A DNA stretch of 51,322 nucleotides from Actinomyces denticolens (lineage in GTDB: Bacteria; Actinomycetota; Actinomycetes; Actinomycetales; Actinomycetaceae): assembly GCF_002072185.1 (NCBI RefSeq), contig NZ_MVIW01000023.1:1-51322 (forward strand), given 5' to 3'. The translations under genes and the position numbers were made by a program. The notes under the pieces are model-generated. The model saw nothing but the letters and a program-made list of their open reading frames with translations. It ran no database searches and was not told where the DNA came from. Positions 1-8,028 of the stretch are shown here, in pieces. Positions within the stretch are counted from its first letter, which is position 1. Every line of letters starts with the position of its first letter.

Positions 1-189
1 GGGCGCCCCGCCGTGGGCGGCGGCGCCCTGGGGCTCGGGCCCGTCCGGAGCGGCGGGGACGGTGCTCCCCGTGGGGCCGCCGGGCGCGGTGGCCGGGGAC
101 GGGGAGGAGGCACTGGCGGCGCCGGCGGGCACGGCGCCCGGGTCGGCCGCGGTGGCGAGGCGGATCTGGGGGATGTCGTCGTCGGTCAT
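1..189 (-). CDS. Partial protein, Ala/Pro/Gly-rich N terminus, cut by the window edge
   Basis: An open frame starts at ATG 189 (MTDDDIPQIRLATAADPGAV) and stays open for 63 codons to the left edge, so only the N terminus is visible. A GGGGAAG stretch lies a few bases before the ATG and could be the ribosome binding site. The visible part is acidic for six residues, then low-complexity Ala/Pro/Gly/Ser, as in disordered extensions of actinobacterial proteins. It lies 121 bases after divIVA on the same strand. In related genomes a signal peptidase II gene (lspA) often follows divIVA, and this could be a disordered extension of it, but no diagnostic residue is in view. The function is therefore unassigned. 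Confidence 0.5.
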   Translation of the reverse strand, partial: MTDDDIPQIRLATAADPGAVPAGAASASSPSPATAPGGPTGSTVPAAPDGPEPQGAAAHGGAP

Positions 190-310
190 GGGTTCTTCCC
201 GGGGTCAGCTCGGTGCACGCCCATGCGTCGAGGGCGGCCACCCTCGCGGGGTTGCCGCCCTCGACGATGGGCTGCGGTGCCGGCGCGCGGGGCGCCGGGC
301 TCCGGGCCGA

Positions 311-949
311 TCAGATGTGGCCGGCCTCGGTGCTGGAGCCCTCCTCGACGTTGGTGAGGAGGTTGGTGAGGTAGCTCTTGAGGCGGGTCCGGTAGTCGGA
401 CTCGAATCGGCGCAGCTCGTCGATCTTGTGCTCCAGGCCGGAGCGCTCCTTCTCGAGCTGGGCGAGGGTGCGGTTGCGCTGGTCCTCGGCGTCGCGAACG
501 ATCTGCTCGCCGGTGGCGCGGGCCTCGGCGACGATGCGCTCGCCCTCCGCCTTGCCGTTGGACACGTGCTCGTCGTGCAGGCGCTGGGCGAGTTCGAGCA
601 TGCCGGAAGCGGCGCCGGGCTCGTCCCCGTTGCCACCCATGGCGGACATGGCCGGCAGTGCCGGGGAAGCGCTGGGGGCGGAGACCGCCGGGGGCTCGTT
701 GACGACCGGAGCGGCAGCCACGACAGGGGCGGCGCCGGTGCTCGCGGGAGCGGCCTGGGAGAGCTCCTCGATGCGGCGGTTGGCGGCGTCGAGCTTCGCC
801 TTGAGCTCGACGTTCTCTGCCTCGAGCTGGCGCATCGCCTCGACGACCTCGTCAAGGAACTCGTCGACCTCGTCCTGCTCGTAACCCTCGCGGAACTTCG
901 TCGCCTGGAACTTCTTGTTGAGGACGTCGTCTGCTGTCAGCAGCGTCAT
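311..949 (-). CDS. divIVA: DivIVA/Wag31 family polar growth and septum-site protein
   Basis: The 212-residue protein opens with the typical DivIVA N-terminal domain: MTLLTADDVLNKKF, then a GYEQDEVDEFLDEV segment at about residues 20-38 that leads into a coiled coil. Residues 65-105 are a Pro/Ala/Ser-rich linker. A second coiled coil (about 110-200) ends in the conserved RTRLKSYL motif. In Actinobacteria, Wag31/DivIVA binds curved membrane at poles and septum and recruits the wall-synthesis machinery for tip growth. The ATG at 949 has a GAGGTGA ribosome binding site. It closes the dcw cluster after sepF and yggT, with about 200 bases of its own upstream DNA, so it probably has its own promoter. 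Confidence 0.95.
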   Translation of the reverse strand: MTLLTADDVLNKKFQATKFREGYEQDEVDEFLDEVVEAMRQLEAENVELKAKLDAANRRIEELSQAAPASTGAAPVVAAAPVVNEPPAVSAPSASPALPAMSAMGGNGDEPGAASGMLELAQRLHDEHVSNGKAEGERIVAEARATGEQIVRDAEDQRNRTLAQLEKERSGLEHKIDELRRFESDYRTRLKSYLTNLLTNVEEGSSTEAGHI

Positions 950-993
950 ATCGTCACCTCGGTGTCGTTACGGACATTGTCACAAGCACCGGA

Positions 994-1003
994 TCACCGG
1001 TGA
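994..1003. promoter_or_regulatory. Palindrome TCACCGGTGA in the divIVA upstream region
   Basis: The 198 bases between yggT and divIVA hold no gene. They contain the perfect 10-base palindrome TCACCGGTGA about 45 bases before the divIVA ATG, followed by a TTGTGA stretch. It may be an operator or promoter element, but a convincing -10/-35 pair could not be fixed by eye. Confidence 0.3.
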
Positions 1004-1147
1004 CTCACGCTGACTACAGTACCTGAACTGACCGCGCGCGGGGCCGGAGAGGGATGCGAATCACGCTGTCCTCATCACACCCGAACCGGACGGATCCCCT
1101 TGCCAGGAGTGGGAAGAAGCAGGTCATCGGCGCTCGTGAGCGCCCCC

Positions 1148-1453
1148 TCACAGTAGCCTGTCGATGAGATCCAAGAGGTACTGGACGATCATGATGCCGA
1201 ACCAGAGCGCCAGGAAGCTCAGGTCGATGCCGAAGGAGCCCAGGCTGAGAGCGGGGATGCGCCGCCGGAGGAAGCGCAGCGGGGGATCGGTCAGGGAGTA
1301 CACGATGTTGGCGAGCACGAGCACCGGGCCGGTGGGCCTCCACGACCTGGCGAAGACGGTCACCAGGTCGAGCACCACCCTGATCACGAGGATGAGGATG
1401 TAGATGCTCAGCAGGCTCTGGATGATCGAGATGATCGCGTGCGGCACTTCCAC
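1148..1453 (-). CDS. YggT family small membrane protein
   Basis: The 101-residue protein has two hydrophobic segments (about residues 8-30 and 72-92) separated by a loop with the YggT signature: YSLTDPPLRFLRRRIP followed by a Gly/Asp-containing strand. YggT proteins are integral membrane proteins. Their genes lie between sepF and divIVA in most Gram-positive dcw clusters and they are thought to help division or osmotic tolerance, though no biochemical role is settled. The start lies 9 bases after the sepF stop, which indicates cotranscription with sepF. Confidence 0.85.
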   Translation of the reverse strand: MEVPHAIISIIQSLLSIYILILVIRVVLDLVTVFARSWRPTGPVLVLANIVYSLTDPPLRFLRRRIPALSLGSFGIDLSFLALWFGIMIVQYLLDLIDRLL

Positions 1454-1462
1454 CCCTGCGGC

Positions 1463-1915
1463 TCAGCTCTGGTTGAAGAAGCGGCCGTGCTCCTCGGCCT
1501 CGCCGTCGTCGATCTCGACGCTCGCCGGGGTGAGCAGGAAAACACGGGGGGTGATGGGCTCGATGGCGCCGCGCAGGCCGTGCACGAGCCCGGCGGAGAA
1601 GTCCACCATCCGGCGGGCCTCGGCCTCGCTCATGCCGGTGAGGTTGATGATGACCGGCGCACCGTCGCGGAAGGCCTCGCCGATGACGCGGGCCTCGTTG
1701 TAGGTGGAGGGGTGCACGGTGACGATGCGGCGCAGATCGGGCACGGAGACCGGCTCCAGGGAGGTCTCGTAGGCGCTCGAGGCGGGGGGCTCGGGATCGG
1801 CCTCCTCGACGACCTGGTCGAAGACGGGCGCGTAGACCTCCTCGTCCTCCGCGTAGAGGTCCTGCTCGGGCTCGGTGTACCCGAGGAATGTCGACATCTT
1901 GCGCAGTGCGCTCAT
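1463..1915 (-). CDS. sepF: Cell division protein SepF
   Basis: SepF binds the FtsZ C-terminal peptide and the membrane and serves as the Z-ring anchor in bacteria without FtsA. The protein of 150 residues begins with a membrane-targeting helix (MSALRKMSTFLGY), then an acidic variable linker (about residues 15-60). The SepF core at about 65-145 has the motif VTVHPSTYNEARVIGEAFRD, then VIINLTGMSEAEARRMVDF and GLRGAIEPITPRVFLLTP. The ATG at 1915 was chosen over an in-frame upstream ATG at 2008 because AAGGAG lies just before it and homologues start with this amphipathic helix. It lies between pgeF and yggT. No ftsA is seen in the window, which fits a SepF-anchored Z ring. Confidence 0.95.
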   Translation of the reverse strand: MSALRKMSTFLGYTEPEQDLYAEDEEVYAPVFDQVVEEADPEPPASSAYETSLEPVSVPDLRRIVTVHPSTYNEARVIGEAFRDGAPVIINLTGMSEAEARRMVDFSAGLVHGLRGAIEPITPRVFLLTPASVEIDDGEAEEHGRFFNQS

Positions 1916-2073
1916 GGCTGGCTCCTTCTCCGTTGGCTCCCCCGGGCGCCCCCTGGCTTCCCCTGGCCTCCCGGTGTGGGCGACGTTATCGGTCATCGGA
2001 GCGCGCATCGGTGATTGGGCGCGGCGTGTCCTCAGGGCAACAACCAGGCAATACCGCCACGATCAGGCAATTC

Positions 2074-2856
2074 TCAGATTGTTGTCAGGACGATACCAGC
2101 CAGGCGCCCGGTGGCGCCCTCGCGGCGGTAGGAGAAGAAGCGCCCATCCTCGGCGGTGCACCAGTCCCCCGGCGCGATCCGCTCGACGCCGGAGCGCTGG
2201 AGCTGGGCGATGACGCCGGCGGCGACGTCGAGGCCGGGGGTCCCCCAGGAGGTGGTGGCGGCGCAGGCCGGCTCCACGGCGGCGGCCTCGTCGCGCATGG
2301 CCTCGGGGACCTCGTAGCACCGCCCGCAGATGCGGGGCCCGATGGCCGCGCTGATCCCCGGGGGATCGGCCCCGAGCCGCGCCATCTCCTCGACAGCCCT
2401 GAGCACGACCCCGTCGAGCATGCCCTTCCTGCCCGCGTGGACCGCCGCCACCAAGCGCCCGTCGGCGGAGGCGAGCAGGAGCGGCACGCAGTCGGCGACC
2501 AGCACGCCCGCCCCTCGCAGGGGACGGGGGCGGGGTCCCTCGGCGCGCGCGTCGAGGACGAGGGCGTCGGCGGTCGGGGCGCTCCCCCGCCGGGCATGGG
2601 CGACGACGTCGGAATGGACCTGGTTCATCCAGGCGATATCCCCGTCCCCCAGGCCCACGGCCTCCTCCAGCCAGGCGCGGCAGGCGGCCACATGCGCGGG
2701 GTCGTCCCCGACATGGGCGGCGAGGTTGAGCCCGGTGCAGTGGGCGTGGCGCTCGTCGGCCGGGCCGGGCAGGCGCGATGCCCCCGCGCCGCGGGTGGTG
2801 AAGTACCCGCGGGCGCGGGGGCCCAGGTCGGCCTCGAGGAGGCCGGGGACGGTCAT
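2074..2856 (-). CDS. pgeF: PgeF/YfiH family peptidoglycan editing factor (laccase-domain protein)
   Basis: This family was first called polyphenol oxidase or laccase-like. The E. coli member removes misincorporated L-Ser from wall precursors, and other members are linked to purine nucleoside phosphorylase activity. The 260-residue protein shows the family metal-site features: a His in NQVHSDVV at about residue 80, ADCVPLLLAS at about 123-132 with the ligand Cys, and AAVHAGRKGMLDGV at about 138-151 with the ligand His. IGPRICGRCYEVP follows at about 170. It starts 14 bases after ftsZ and so probably shares its transcript. This is the usual place for yfiH in Actinobacteria. Confidence 0.92.
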   Translation of the reverse strand: MTVPGLLEADLGPRARGYFTTRGAGASRLPGPADERHAHCTGLNLAAHVGDDPAHVAACRAWLEEAVGLGDGDIAWMNQVHSDVVAHARRGSAPTADALVLDARAEGPRPRPLRGAGVLVADCVPLLLASADGRLVAAVHAGRKGMLDGVVLRAVEEMARLGADPPGISAAIGPRICGRCYEVPEAMRDEAAAVEPACAATTSWGTPGLDVAAGVIAQLQRSGVERIAPGDWCTAEDGRFFSYRREGATGRLAGIVLTTI

Positions 2857-2870
2857 GCCGCTGTCCGCGC

Positions 2871-4193
2871 TCAGCGCAGGAAGTCGGGCAGGTCGATGGT
2901 GTCCTCCGCGTCGGCGCCCAGCATCGGGGGCACCGCGAGCTCCACGGGCGGCTGCTCGGCGTCGGCGTCCACGAACACGGGGACGGAGCCGGTGTTGTCC
3001 GAGGGCGAGACGGGCACGGAGGCGGGGCGCTCCCGCGCGGCGGGCTCCGGAAGGGGCGGGACCGCTGCGGGGGCGGAGGCGGCCGCGGAGGCGGACGCGG
3101 CCACCGGCGGCTGCGGGACCGGGGTGGTCACCGGAGCCGGGTCGGCCGCGTGGGAGGCACTGCGGGGCTCGACGGTGCGGGTGGCCGGCTGGGCCGAGTG
3201 ACGGGCGCTCTTCTGGGACGCCGCGCGGTCGAGGCCCGCGGGGACGGGCTCCTCGTCGAAGCCCGCCGCGATGACGGTGACTCGGACCTCGTCGCCCAGG
3301 GCACCGTCGACCACGTTGCCGAAGATGATGTTGGCCTCGGGGTGCACGGACTCGCGCACGAGGTTCGCGGCCTCGGAGATCTCGAAGAGGCCGAGGTCGG
3401 AGCCGCCCTGGAAGAAGATGAGCACGCCGTGGGCGCCGTCGATGGAGGACTCCAGCAGCGGGGAGGCGATCGCCTGCTCGGTGGCGGCCAGCGCGCGGCC
3501 CTCGCCGGTGGCCGAGCCGATGCCCATGAGAGCGCTGCCGGCGTTCTGCATGACGGACTTGACGTCGTTGAAGTCGACGTTGATGAGGCCGGGGGTCGTG
3601 ATGAGCTCGGTAATGCCCTGGACACCTTGGAGCAGGACCTGATCGGCCTGCTTGAAGGCGTCGACCACGGAGATGTTGCGATCCGCGATCTGCAGGAGGC
3701 GGTCGTTGGGGATGACGATGAGGGTGTCGACCTCGGCGCGGAGCTTGTTGACGCCCTCCTCGGCCTGGGCGGCGCGGCGACGGCCCTCGAAGGAGAAGGG
3801 GCGGGTAACCACACCGATCGTCAGGGCGCCGAGCTCGTGGGCGACGCGCGCCACGACGGGTGCGGCGCCCGTGCCGGTGCCGCCGCCCTCACCGGCGGTC
3901 ACGAAGACCATGTCCGCGCCCTCGAGGGCCTCGCGGATCTCCTCCTCGTGGTCCTCGGCGGCCTTGCGGCCGATCGACGGATCCGCCCCGGCGCCGAGAC
4001 CGCGGGTCAGGTCCCGGCCGACGTCGAGCTTCGTGTCCGCGTCGGACATGATGAGGGCCTGGGCATCGGTATTGACCGCCAGGAACTCCACGCCGCGCAA
4101 GTCGGCCTCGATCATGCGGTTGACGGCGTTGACTCCGCCACCGCCGACGCCCACGACCTTGATGATCGCCTGGTAGTGCTGGGACTCCACCAC
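2871..4193 (-). CDS. ftsZ: Cell division protein FtsZ
   Basis: FtsZ is the tubulin-like GTPase that forms the Z ring. The 440-residue protein has the N-terminal [14 protein letters not shown] loop, the GTP-binding signature [16 protein letters not shown] at about residues 104-119, and the T7 synergy loop [11 protein letters not shown] at about 204-214. The globular part ends near residue 315. An Ala/Pro/Ser/Glu-rich linker of roughly 110 residues follows, then the conserved C-terminal peptide [10 protein letters not shown] that binds SepF. The GTG at 4193 is used because GGAGG lies six bases before it; a second GTG is adjacent. It lies downstream of ftsQ with 156 bases between, where a separate promoter is likely. 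Confidence 0.98.
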   Translation of the reverse strand: MVESQHYQAIIKVVGVGGGGVNAVNRMIEADLRGVEFLAVNTDAQALIMSDADTKLDVGRDLTRGLGAGADPSIGRKAAEDHEEEIREALEGADMVFVTAGEGGGTGTGAAPVVARVAHELGALTIGVVTRPFSFEGRRRAAQAEEGVNKLRAEVDTLIVIPNDRLLQIADRNISVVDAFKQADQVLLQGVQGITELITTPGLINVDFNDVKSVMQNAGSALMGIGSATGEGRALAATEQAIASPLLESSIDGAHGVLIFFQGGSDLGLFEISEAANLVRESVHPEANIIFGNVVDGALGDEVRVTVIAAGFDEEPVPAGLDRAASQKSARHSAQPATRTVEPRSASHAADPAPVTTPVPQPPVAASASAAASAPAAVPPLPEPAARERPASVPVSPSDNTGSVPVFVDADAEQPPVELAVPPMLGADAEDTIDLPDFLR

Positions 4194-4237
4194 TGTCTGC
4201 CTCCGCGCTCGTGCGAGCCCTCCGGGCTCCCCTCGAC

Positions 4238-4286
4238 CCTCAACCTCATGTTGAGGTTTATACTTATGTCATTCTTGCGATGACAA
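4238..4286 (-). promoter_or_regulatory. Candidate ftsZ promoter with an overlapping palindrome
   Basis: On the minus strand TTGTCA (4286-4281) is followed after 18 bases by TATAAA (4262-4257), a good sigma-70-type pair in a visibly AT-richer stretch. The palindrome AACCTCATGTTGAGGTT (4242-4258; 7-base arms, 3-base centre) overlaps the -10 edge and the expected start site. That position suits a repressor. The leader to the ftsZ GTG would be about 55 bases. The promoter is read by eye and no start site is known. Confidence 0.5.
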
Positions 4287-4349
4287 GGGCAACGCTATGG
4301 GTCCGCAGCAGCACCGGCCCGGATTTTCCTCGGCGTGTCAGACGCGCGC

Positions 4350-5318
4350 TCAGCGGGTCGTCGGGTTGTGCGGCGCGGAGACGTCGTAGACGCCGGCCGA
4401 GGTGGTCAGCAGGGTGGTCAGGACCTGCGCCTTGAGGGCGTTCTGGGAGCCATCGCCCCACACCACGCTCGCCCCGTTGGCGAGTGAGAGCGAGACCTGG
4501 CCGGTGGTGGAGATCGTCGCCTGGGAGACCTGCTGGCGAGTCGTCCCATCGAGGCTGCCCATGACGGCCGTCATCGTGGCCACCTGCGCGGCATTGAGCG
4601 GTGGGGCGCCGCCCTCCTCCGCCCCGTCCGCGGCCAGGCGCGCCAGGCCGGCCGGCGCCTCGGCCGCGGTCTCGAGGACGACGGCCTCCGAGTCGAGCAC
4701 GGCGTAGCCCCCATCGGTCTCCTGGACGGCCACCGGGCTCCTCAGCTCCAGTGACACGGTCAGGCCGTGGGGCCAGGAGCGGGTCACTGCGGCCGAGCGC
4801 ACACGGACCAGGCCGCCGGCGACCTCGTCGCCGAGTCGATCGACGTCGAGGCGCACCAGGGACTCCCCCTCGTGGGGGGCGAGCGCGTCTCGCACCGCAT
4901 CGGCATCGACGGCGCCATCGGCGCCTTCGAGCCCCTGCACGGTGATGTCGGCCGGGCGCAGGGCCAGGAGCGGGGAGTAGAGGACCCCCCAGGCGATCGC
5001 GGCGCCGACGAGGAGGACGACGACGATCCCCGTCAGGCGCCGCAGCCTCAGGGAGCGGGCCGCCCGGCGCCGCTCGGCCAGGCGATCGGTGAGCCCGGTG
5101 GAGACGACGGAGGAGGCGGCGTAATCGCGAAGGCGCCCCGGGGAACCGGGCTCGGCCCTGGCGGCGAGGCCCGTGGCGGTGGCGCCGGGCGCCGCGGTGG
5201 AGGATCCCGCGGGATCGGGCCCATCGGGGCGGGCCTGTTCGGGAGCCCCCTCGACGGCCCTGCCGGCGTCGGCTGGCTTAGTGGACTCGTGCGGGCGCGG
5301 GGCGCGGGGCCTCCTCAT
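4350..5318 (-). CDS. ftsQ: Cell division protein FtsQ/DivIB
   Basis: FtsQ is a single-pass divisome protein that bridges early and late division proteins with FtsL and FtsB. The 322-residue protein has a long disordered cytoplasmic N terminus (about 100 residues, Pro/Ala-rich) and one membrane segment at about 96-118 (LTGIVVVLLVGAAIAWGVLY). A POTRA domain follows at about 122-190 (RPADITVQGLEG to WPHGLTVSLELRSPVAV), then the FtsQ beta domain. Its ATG overlaps the murC stop by one base (TGATG), which indicates translational coupling. The N-terminal extension is longer than in Proteobacteria but usual in Actinobacteria. Confidence 0.93.
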   Translation of the reverse strand: MRRPRAPRPHESTKPADAGRAVEGAPEQARPDGPDPAGSSTAAPGATATGLAARAEPGSPGRLRDYAASSVVSTGLTDRLAERRRAARSLRLRRLTGIVVVLLVGAAIAWGVLYSPLLALRPADITVQGLEGADGAVDADAVRDALAPHEGESLVRLDVDRLGDEVAGGLVRVRSAAVTRSWPHGLTVSLELRSPVAVQETDGGYAVLDSEAVVLETAAEAPAGLARLAADGAEEGGAPPLNAAQVATMTAVMGSLDGTTRQQVSQATISTTGQVSLSLANGASVVWGDGSQNALKAQVLTTLLTTSAGVYDVSAPHNPTTR

Positions 5319-6817
5319 CAGCGTCCCCGGCCCTCGCCGTCGGAGGCGGCCGAGGAGGCGAGATCGGCGAGGATCACCTCGGCCAGCGCGGTGACGTCCC
5401 CGGCCCCCACGGTCAGGAGCAGGTCGCCGGGACGGGCCAGCGAGGCGATGGTGTGGGCGGCCTCGAGGCGGTCGGGCACGAAACGGGCCCGGCCGCCGGG
5501 GACCCGGGAGGCGATCGTCCCGCCGTTCACGCCGGGGAAGTCCTCCCGGGCCTCGCGGGCGGGGTAGACGTCCGCGATGACGGCGGCGTCGGCCTTGGCC
5601 AGGGCGGCGCCGAAACGGGGGGCGAAGGCGGCGGTGCGGGAGAAGAGATGGGGCTGGAACAGGACGAGCAGGCGGCCGCCGCGCGCGGTGGCGACCCCGC
5701 GGGCGGTGGCCAGCAGGGCCTCGAGCTCAGTGGGGTGGTGCGCGTAGTCGTCCACCACGCGCACTCCCCCGGCCTCGCCGCGGTCCTCGAAGCGGCGCCC
5801 GGTGCCGCCGAAAGCGCCCAGGGCCTCGGCCATCTCCCGGCCCGTGACCCCCAGCTCGATGCCGGCGGTCCAGGCGCCGGCGGCGTCGAGGGCCACATGG
5901 TCGCCAGGGACCCGCAGGACGAGCGCAACCCGCTCCCGCGCGCCATCGGGGGTGGCGCGGGTGAGCTCGGCGGCGGTGGATCCCGCTTCCCTGCCGGTGA
6001 TCCGCAGGCGGGTATGGGCCTCGTGGCTCGGGCCGAGGAAGGCCGGCTCGGCGGTGCCGAAGGTGGCCACGCGCAGTCCCTCGGCGACGGCGGAGTCGGC
6101 CAGGCGGGCGGCTCCCGGGTCGTCGGCGCAGACCACGAGCAGTCCGCCGGGGACGAGGCGCCGGGCGAAGTCGACGAAGGCGGCCTCGAAGGCCTCGGGC
6201 GTGCCGTAGTTGTCGAGGTGGTCCGGCTCGACGTTCGTCACCAGGGCGATGCGCGGGGCGTAGTTGAGGAAGGAGCGGTCCGACTCGTCGGCCTCGGCCA
6301 CGAAGGCGCGACCGGAGCCCAGATGCGCGCCGGTGCCCAGGGCTCGGACCACGCCGCCGATCGCGAAGGAGGGGTCCGCCCCCGCCTCGGTGAGCGCCTC
6401 GGCGAGCATCCCGGAGGTGGTGGTCTTGCCGTGGGCGCCGGCCACGGCGACGAAATCGCGGCCCTGCGCGGCCAGGGCCAGGGCCTGGGAGCGGTGCAGG
6501 ACCTCCTGGCCGCGCCGGCGGGCCGCGGCCAACTCGGGGTTGGTCTCCTTGATGGCAGTGGAGACGACGACCGTCGCGTCGGGCGGGACGTTGCCGGCGG
6601 CGTGGCCGATGACCACGCCGATCCCGGCCGCGGCGAGACGGTCGAAGGCCTCGCCCCCATTGGCGTCGGAGCCGGTGACCGTGGCGCCGCGCTCGACGAG
6701 GAGCTGGGCGACGACGCTCATGCCCGCGCCGCCCACGCCCACGAGGTGGAAGACCCGGCCCTCCAGGCCGGCGGGCCCGGAGGTCCCCGGATGACTGGAC
6801 TGCTCGCTGGTGCTCAC
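5318..6817 (-). CDS. murC: UDP-N-acetylmuramate--L-alanine ligase MurC
   Basis: MurC adds L-Ala to UDP-MurNAc, the first amino acid of the stem peptide, using ATP in the cytoplasm. The 499-residue protein has the N-terminal UDP-binding motif VGVGGAGMSVVAQLL at about residues 24-38, the ATP loop GAHGKTTTSGMLAEAL at about 125, the central EADESDRSF motif at about 177-185 and the C-terminal DDYAHHPTE at about 355. The frame is open further upstream. The GTG at 6817 is preferred because it overlaps the murG stop in a GTGA junction and because homologues start here. It lies between murG and ftsQ, in normal dcw order. Confidence 0.96.
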   Translation of the reverse strand: MSTSEQSSHPGTSGPAGLEGRVFHLVGVGGAGMSVVAQLLVERGATVTGSDANGGEAFDRLAAAGIGVVIGHAAGNVPPDATVVVSTAIKETNPELAAARRRGQEVLHRSQALALAAQGRDFVAVAGAHGKTTTSGMLAEALTEAGADPSFAIGGVVRALGTGAHLGSGRAFVAEADESDRSFLNYAPRIALVTNVEPDHLDNYGTPEAFEAAFVDFARRLVPGGLLVVCADDPGAARLADSAVAEGLRVATFGTAEPAFLGPSHEAHTRLRITGREAGSTAAELTRATPDGARERVALVLRVPGDHVALDAAGAWTAGIELGVTGREMAEALGAFGGTGRRFEDRGEAGGVRVVDDYAHHPTELEALLATARGVATARGGRLLVLFQPHLFSRTAAFAPRFGAALAKADAAVIADVYPAREAREDFPGVNGGTIASRVPGGRARFVPDRLEAAHTIASLARPGDLLLTVGAGDVTALAEVILADLASSAASDGEGRGR

Positions 6818-8028
6818 TTCTTCTTCCCTTCGGCATCGGCACGGCTGGTCGCTGCGGCGCGGATGAGGGCGCCGAGCCGGGCGGCACCGTCGCGCACGCC
6901 CACGCCGGAGGCGGCCCGCGCCATGGCGGCGCGCTGCTCGGCGTCGGCGATGACACCGGTGAAGGAGAGCAGGGCGCCGGCGTCGAGCTCGGCGTCGGGG
7001 ACGATCCGCCCTCCCCCGGCGCTCACGCAGTCGGCGGCGTTGAGGCGCTGCTCGCCGTTGCCGATGGGCAGGGGGACGTAGAGGGCGGGCAGGCCCAGCG
7101 CCGTCAGCTCGGCCACGGTCCCGGCGCCGGAGCGGCACACGACGCCGTCGGCGCAGGCGTAGGCCTGCTCCATGGTGGTCAGGTAGTCCAGGACCCGGTA
7201 GCGATCGGGCAGGGACGGGTACCGCCCGGCGGCCGCCGTCAGGGCCTCGCGGACGGGGGCGTCCTTGCCCTTGCCGGTGAGGTGGAGGACCTGGAGCTCC
7301 TCGGGCAGCCGGGTCATCGCGGTGGCGAGGACCTCGTTGAGGCGCTGGGCGCCGAGCGATCCCCCGGTGACGAGCAGGGTCGGGCGATCGGGATCGAGGC
7401 CGAGGGCCGATGCGGCCTCGCGCCTGGCGGCAGTGGAGCCGGCGGCGGTGGACCGGGCCTCGACGAGGCCGGCGATGGCGGGGCGCAGGGGCAGTCCGGT
7501 CATCCGGGTGGAGCCCTTGGCGGCCTTGAGGGGGGTGGAGGCGAAGGTCAGCGCCACGGCTCGGGCCCAGCGGGCGCCGAGCCTGTTGGCCAGGCCGGGG
7601 CGGGCGTTCTGCTCGTGGATGACGATGGGCGCGCCGGCGCGGCGGGCGGCGAGGTAGGCGGGAGTGGCGACGTAGCCGCCGAAGCCCACGACGACGTCGG
7701 CCTCCACCCGCCCGATCGCCTCGCGCGCTGCGCGCACGGCCGAGCGCAGGTTGCCGGGCAGCCGGAGCAGGTCAGGGCTCGGCCTGCGGGGCAGGGGCAC
7801 GCGGGGGATGAAGGCGAGCTCGTGGCCGGCCTCCGGCACGAGGCGCGCCTCCAAGCCCTGGCGGGTGCCGAGCACGAGGATCCGGACGCCCGGGTCTCCG
7901 CCCAGGGCCGGGTCCGTCAGCGCGGCGGCGGTGGCCAGGAGGGGGTTGACGTGGCCGGCGGTGCCTCCCCCGGCGAGGAGGACGCGCAGGGGGCGCGAGG
8001 GGGCGTCATCGGGGCGGGTGTCAGGCAC
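6814..8028 (-). CDS. murG: Lipid II synthase MurG (UDP-GlcNAc transferase)
   Basis: MurG transfers GlcNAc from UDP-GlcNAc to lipid I at the inner face of the membrane to make lipid II. The 404-residue protein is a GT-B enzyme with the glycine-rich loop LLAGGGTAGHVNPLLATA at about residues 16-33. IHEQNARPGLANR is at about 137-149, the second glycine loop TGGSLGAQRLNEVL at about 217-230, and the donor-site segment CRSGAGTVAELTALGLPALYVP follows near 300. The GTG at 8028 has a GGAGGAA ribosome binding site. The gene overlaps the end of ftsW by 8 bases, so the two are likely coupled. Confidence 0.96.
   Translation of the reverse strand: MPDTRPDDAPSRPLRVLLAGGGTAGHVNPLLATAAALTDPALGGDPGVRILVLGTRQGLEARLVPEAGHELAFIPRVPLPRRPSPDLLRLPGNLRSAVRAAREAIGRVEADVVVGFGGYVATPAYLAARRAGAPIVIHEQNARPGLANRLGARWARAVALTFASTPLKAAKGSTRMTGLPLRPAIAGLVEARSTAAGSTAARREAASALGLDPDRPTLLVTGGSLGAQRLNEVLATAMTRLPEELQVLHLTGKGKDAPVREALTAAAGRYPSLPDRYRVLDYLTTMEQAYACADGVVCRSGAGTVAELTALGLPALYVPLPIGNGEQRLNAADCVSAGGGRIVPDAELDAGALLSFTGVIADAEQRAAMARAASGVGVRDGAARLGALIRAAATSRADAEGKKK

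Noticed and set aside
62-1003. A 313-codon plus-strand frame opposite divIVA
   Set aside because: It is a shadow of the DivIVA coding frame. The minus strand has the conserved DivIVA N terminus and a ribosome binding site.
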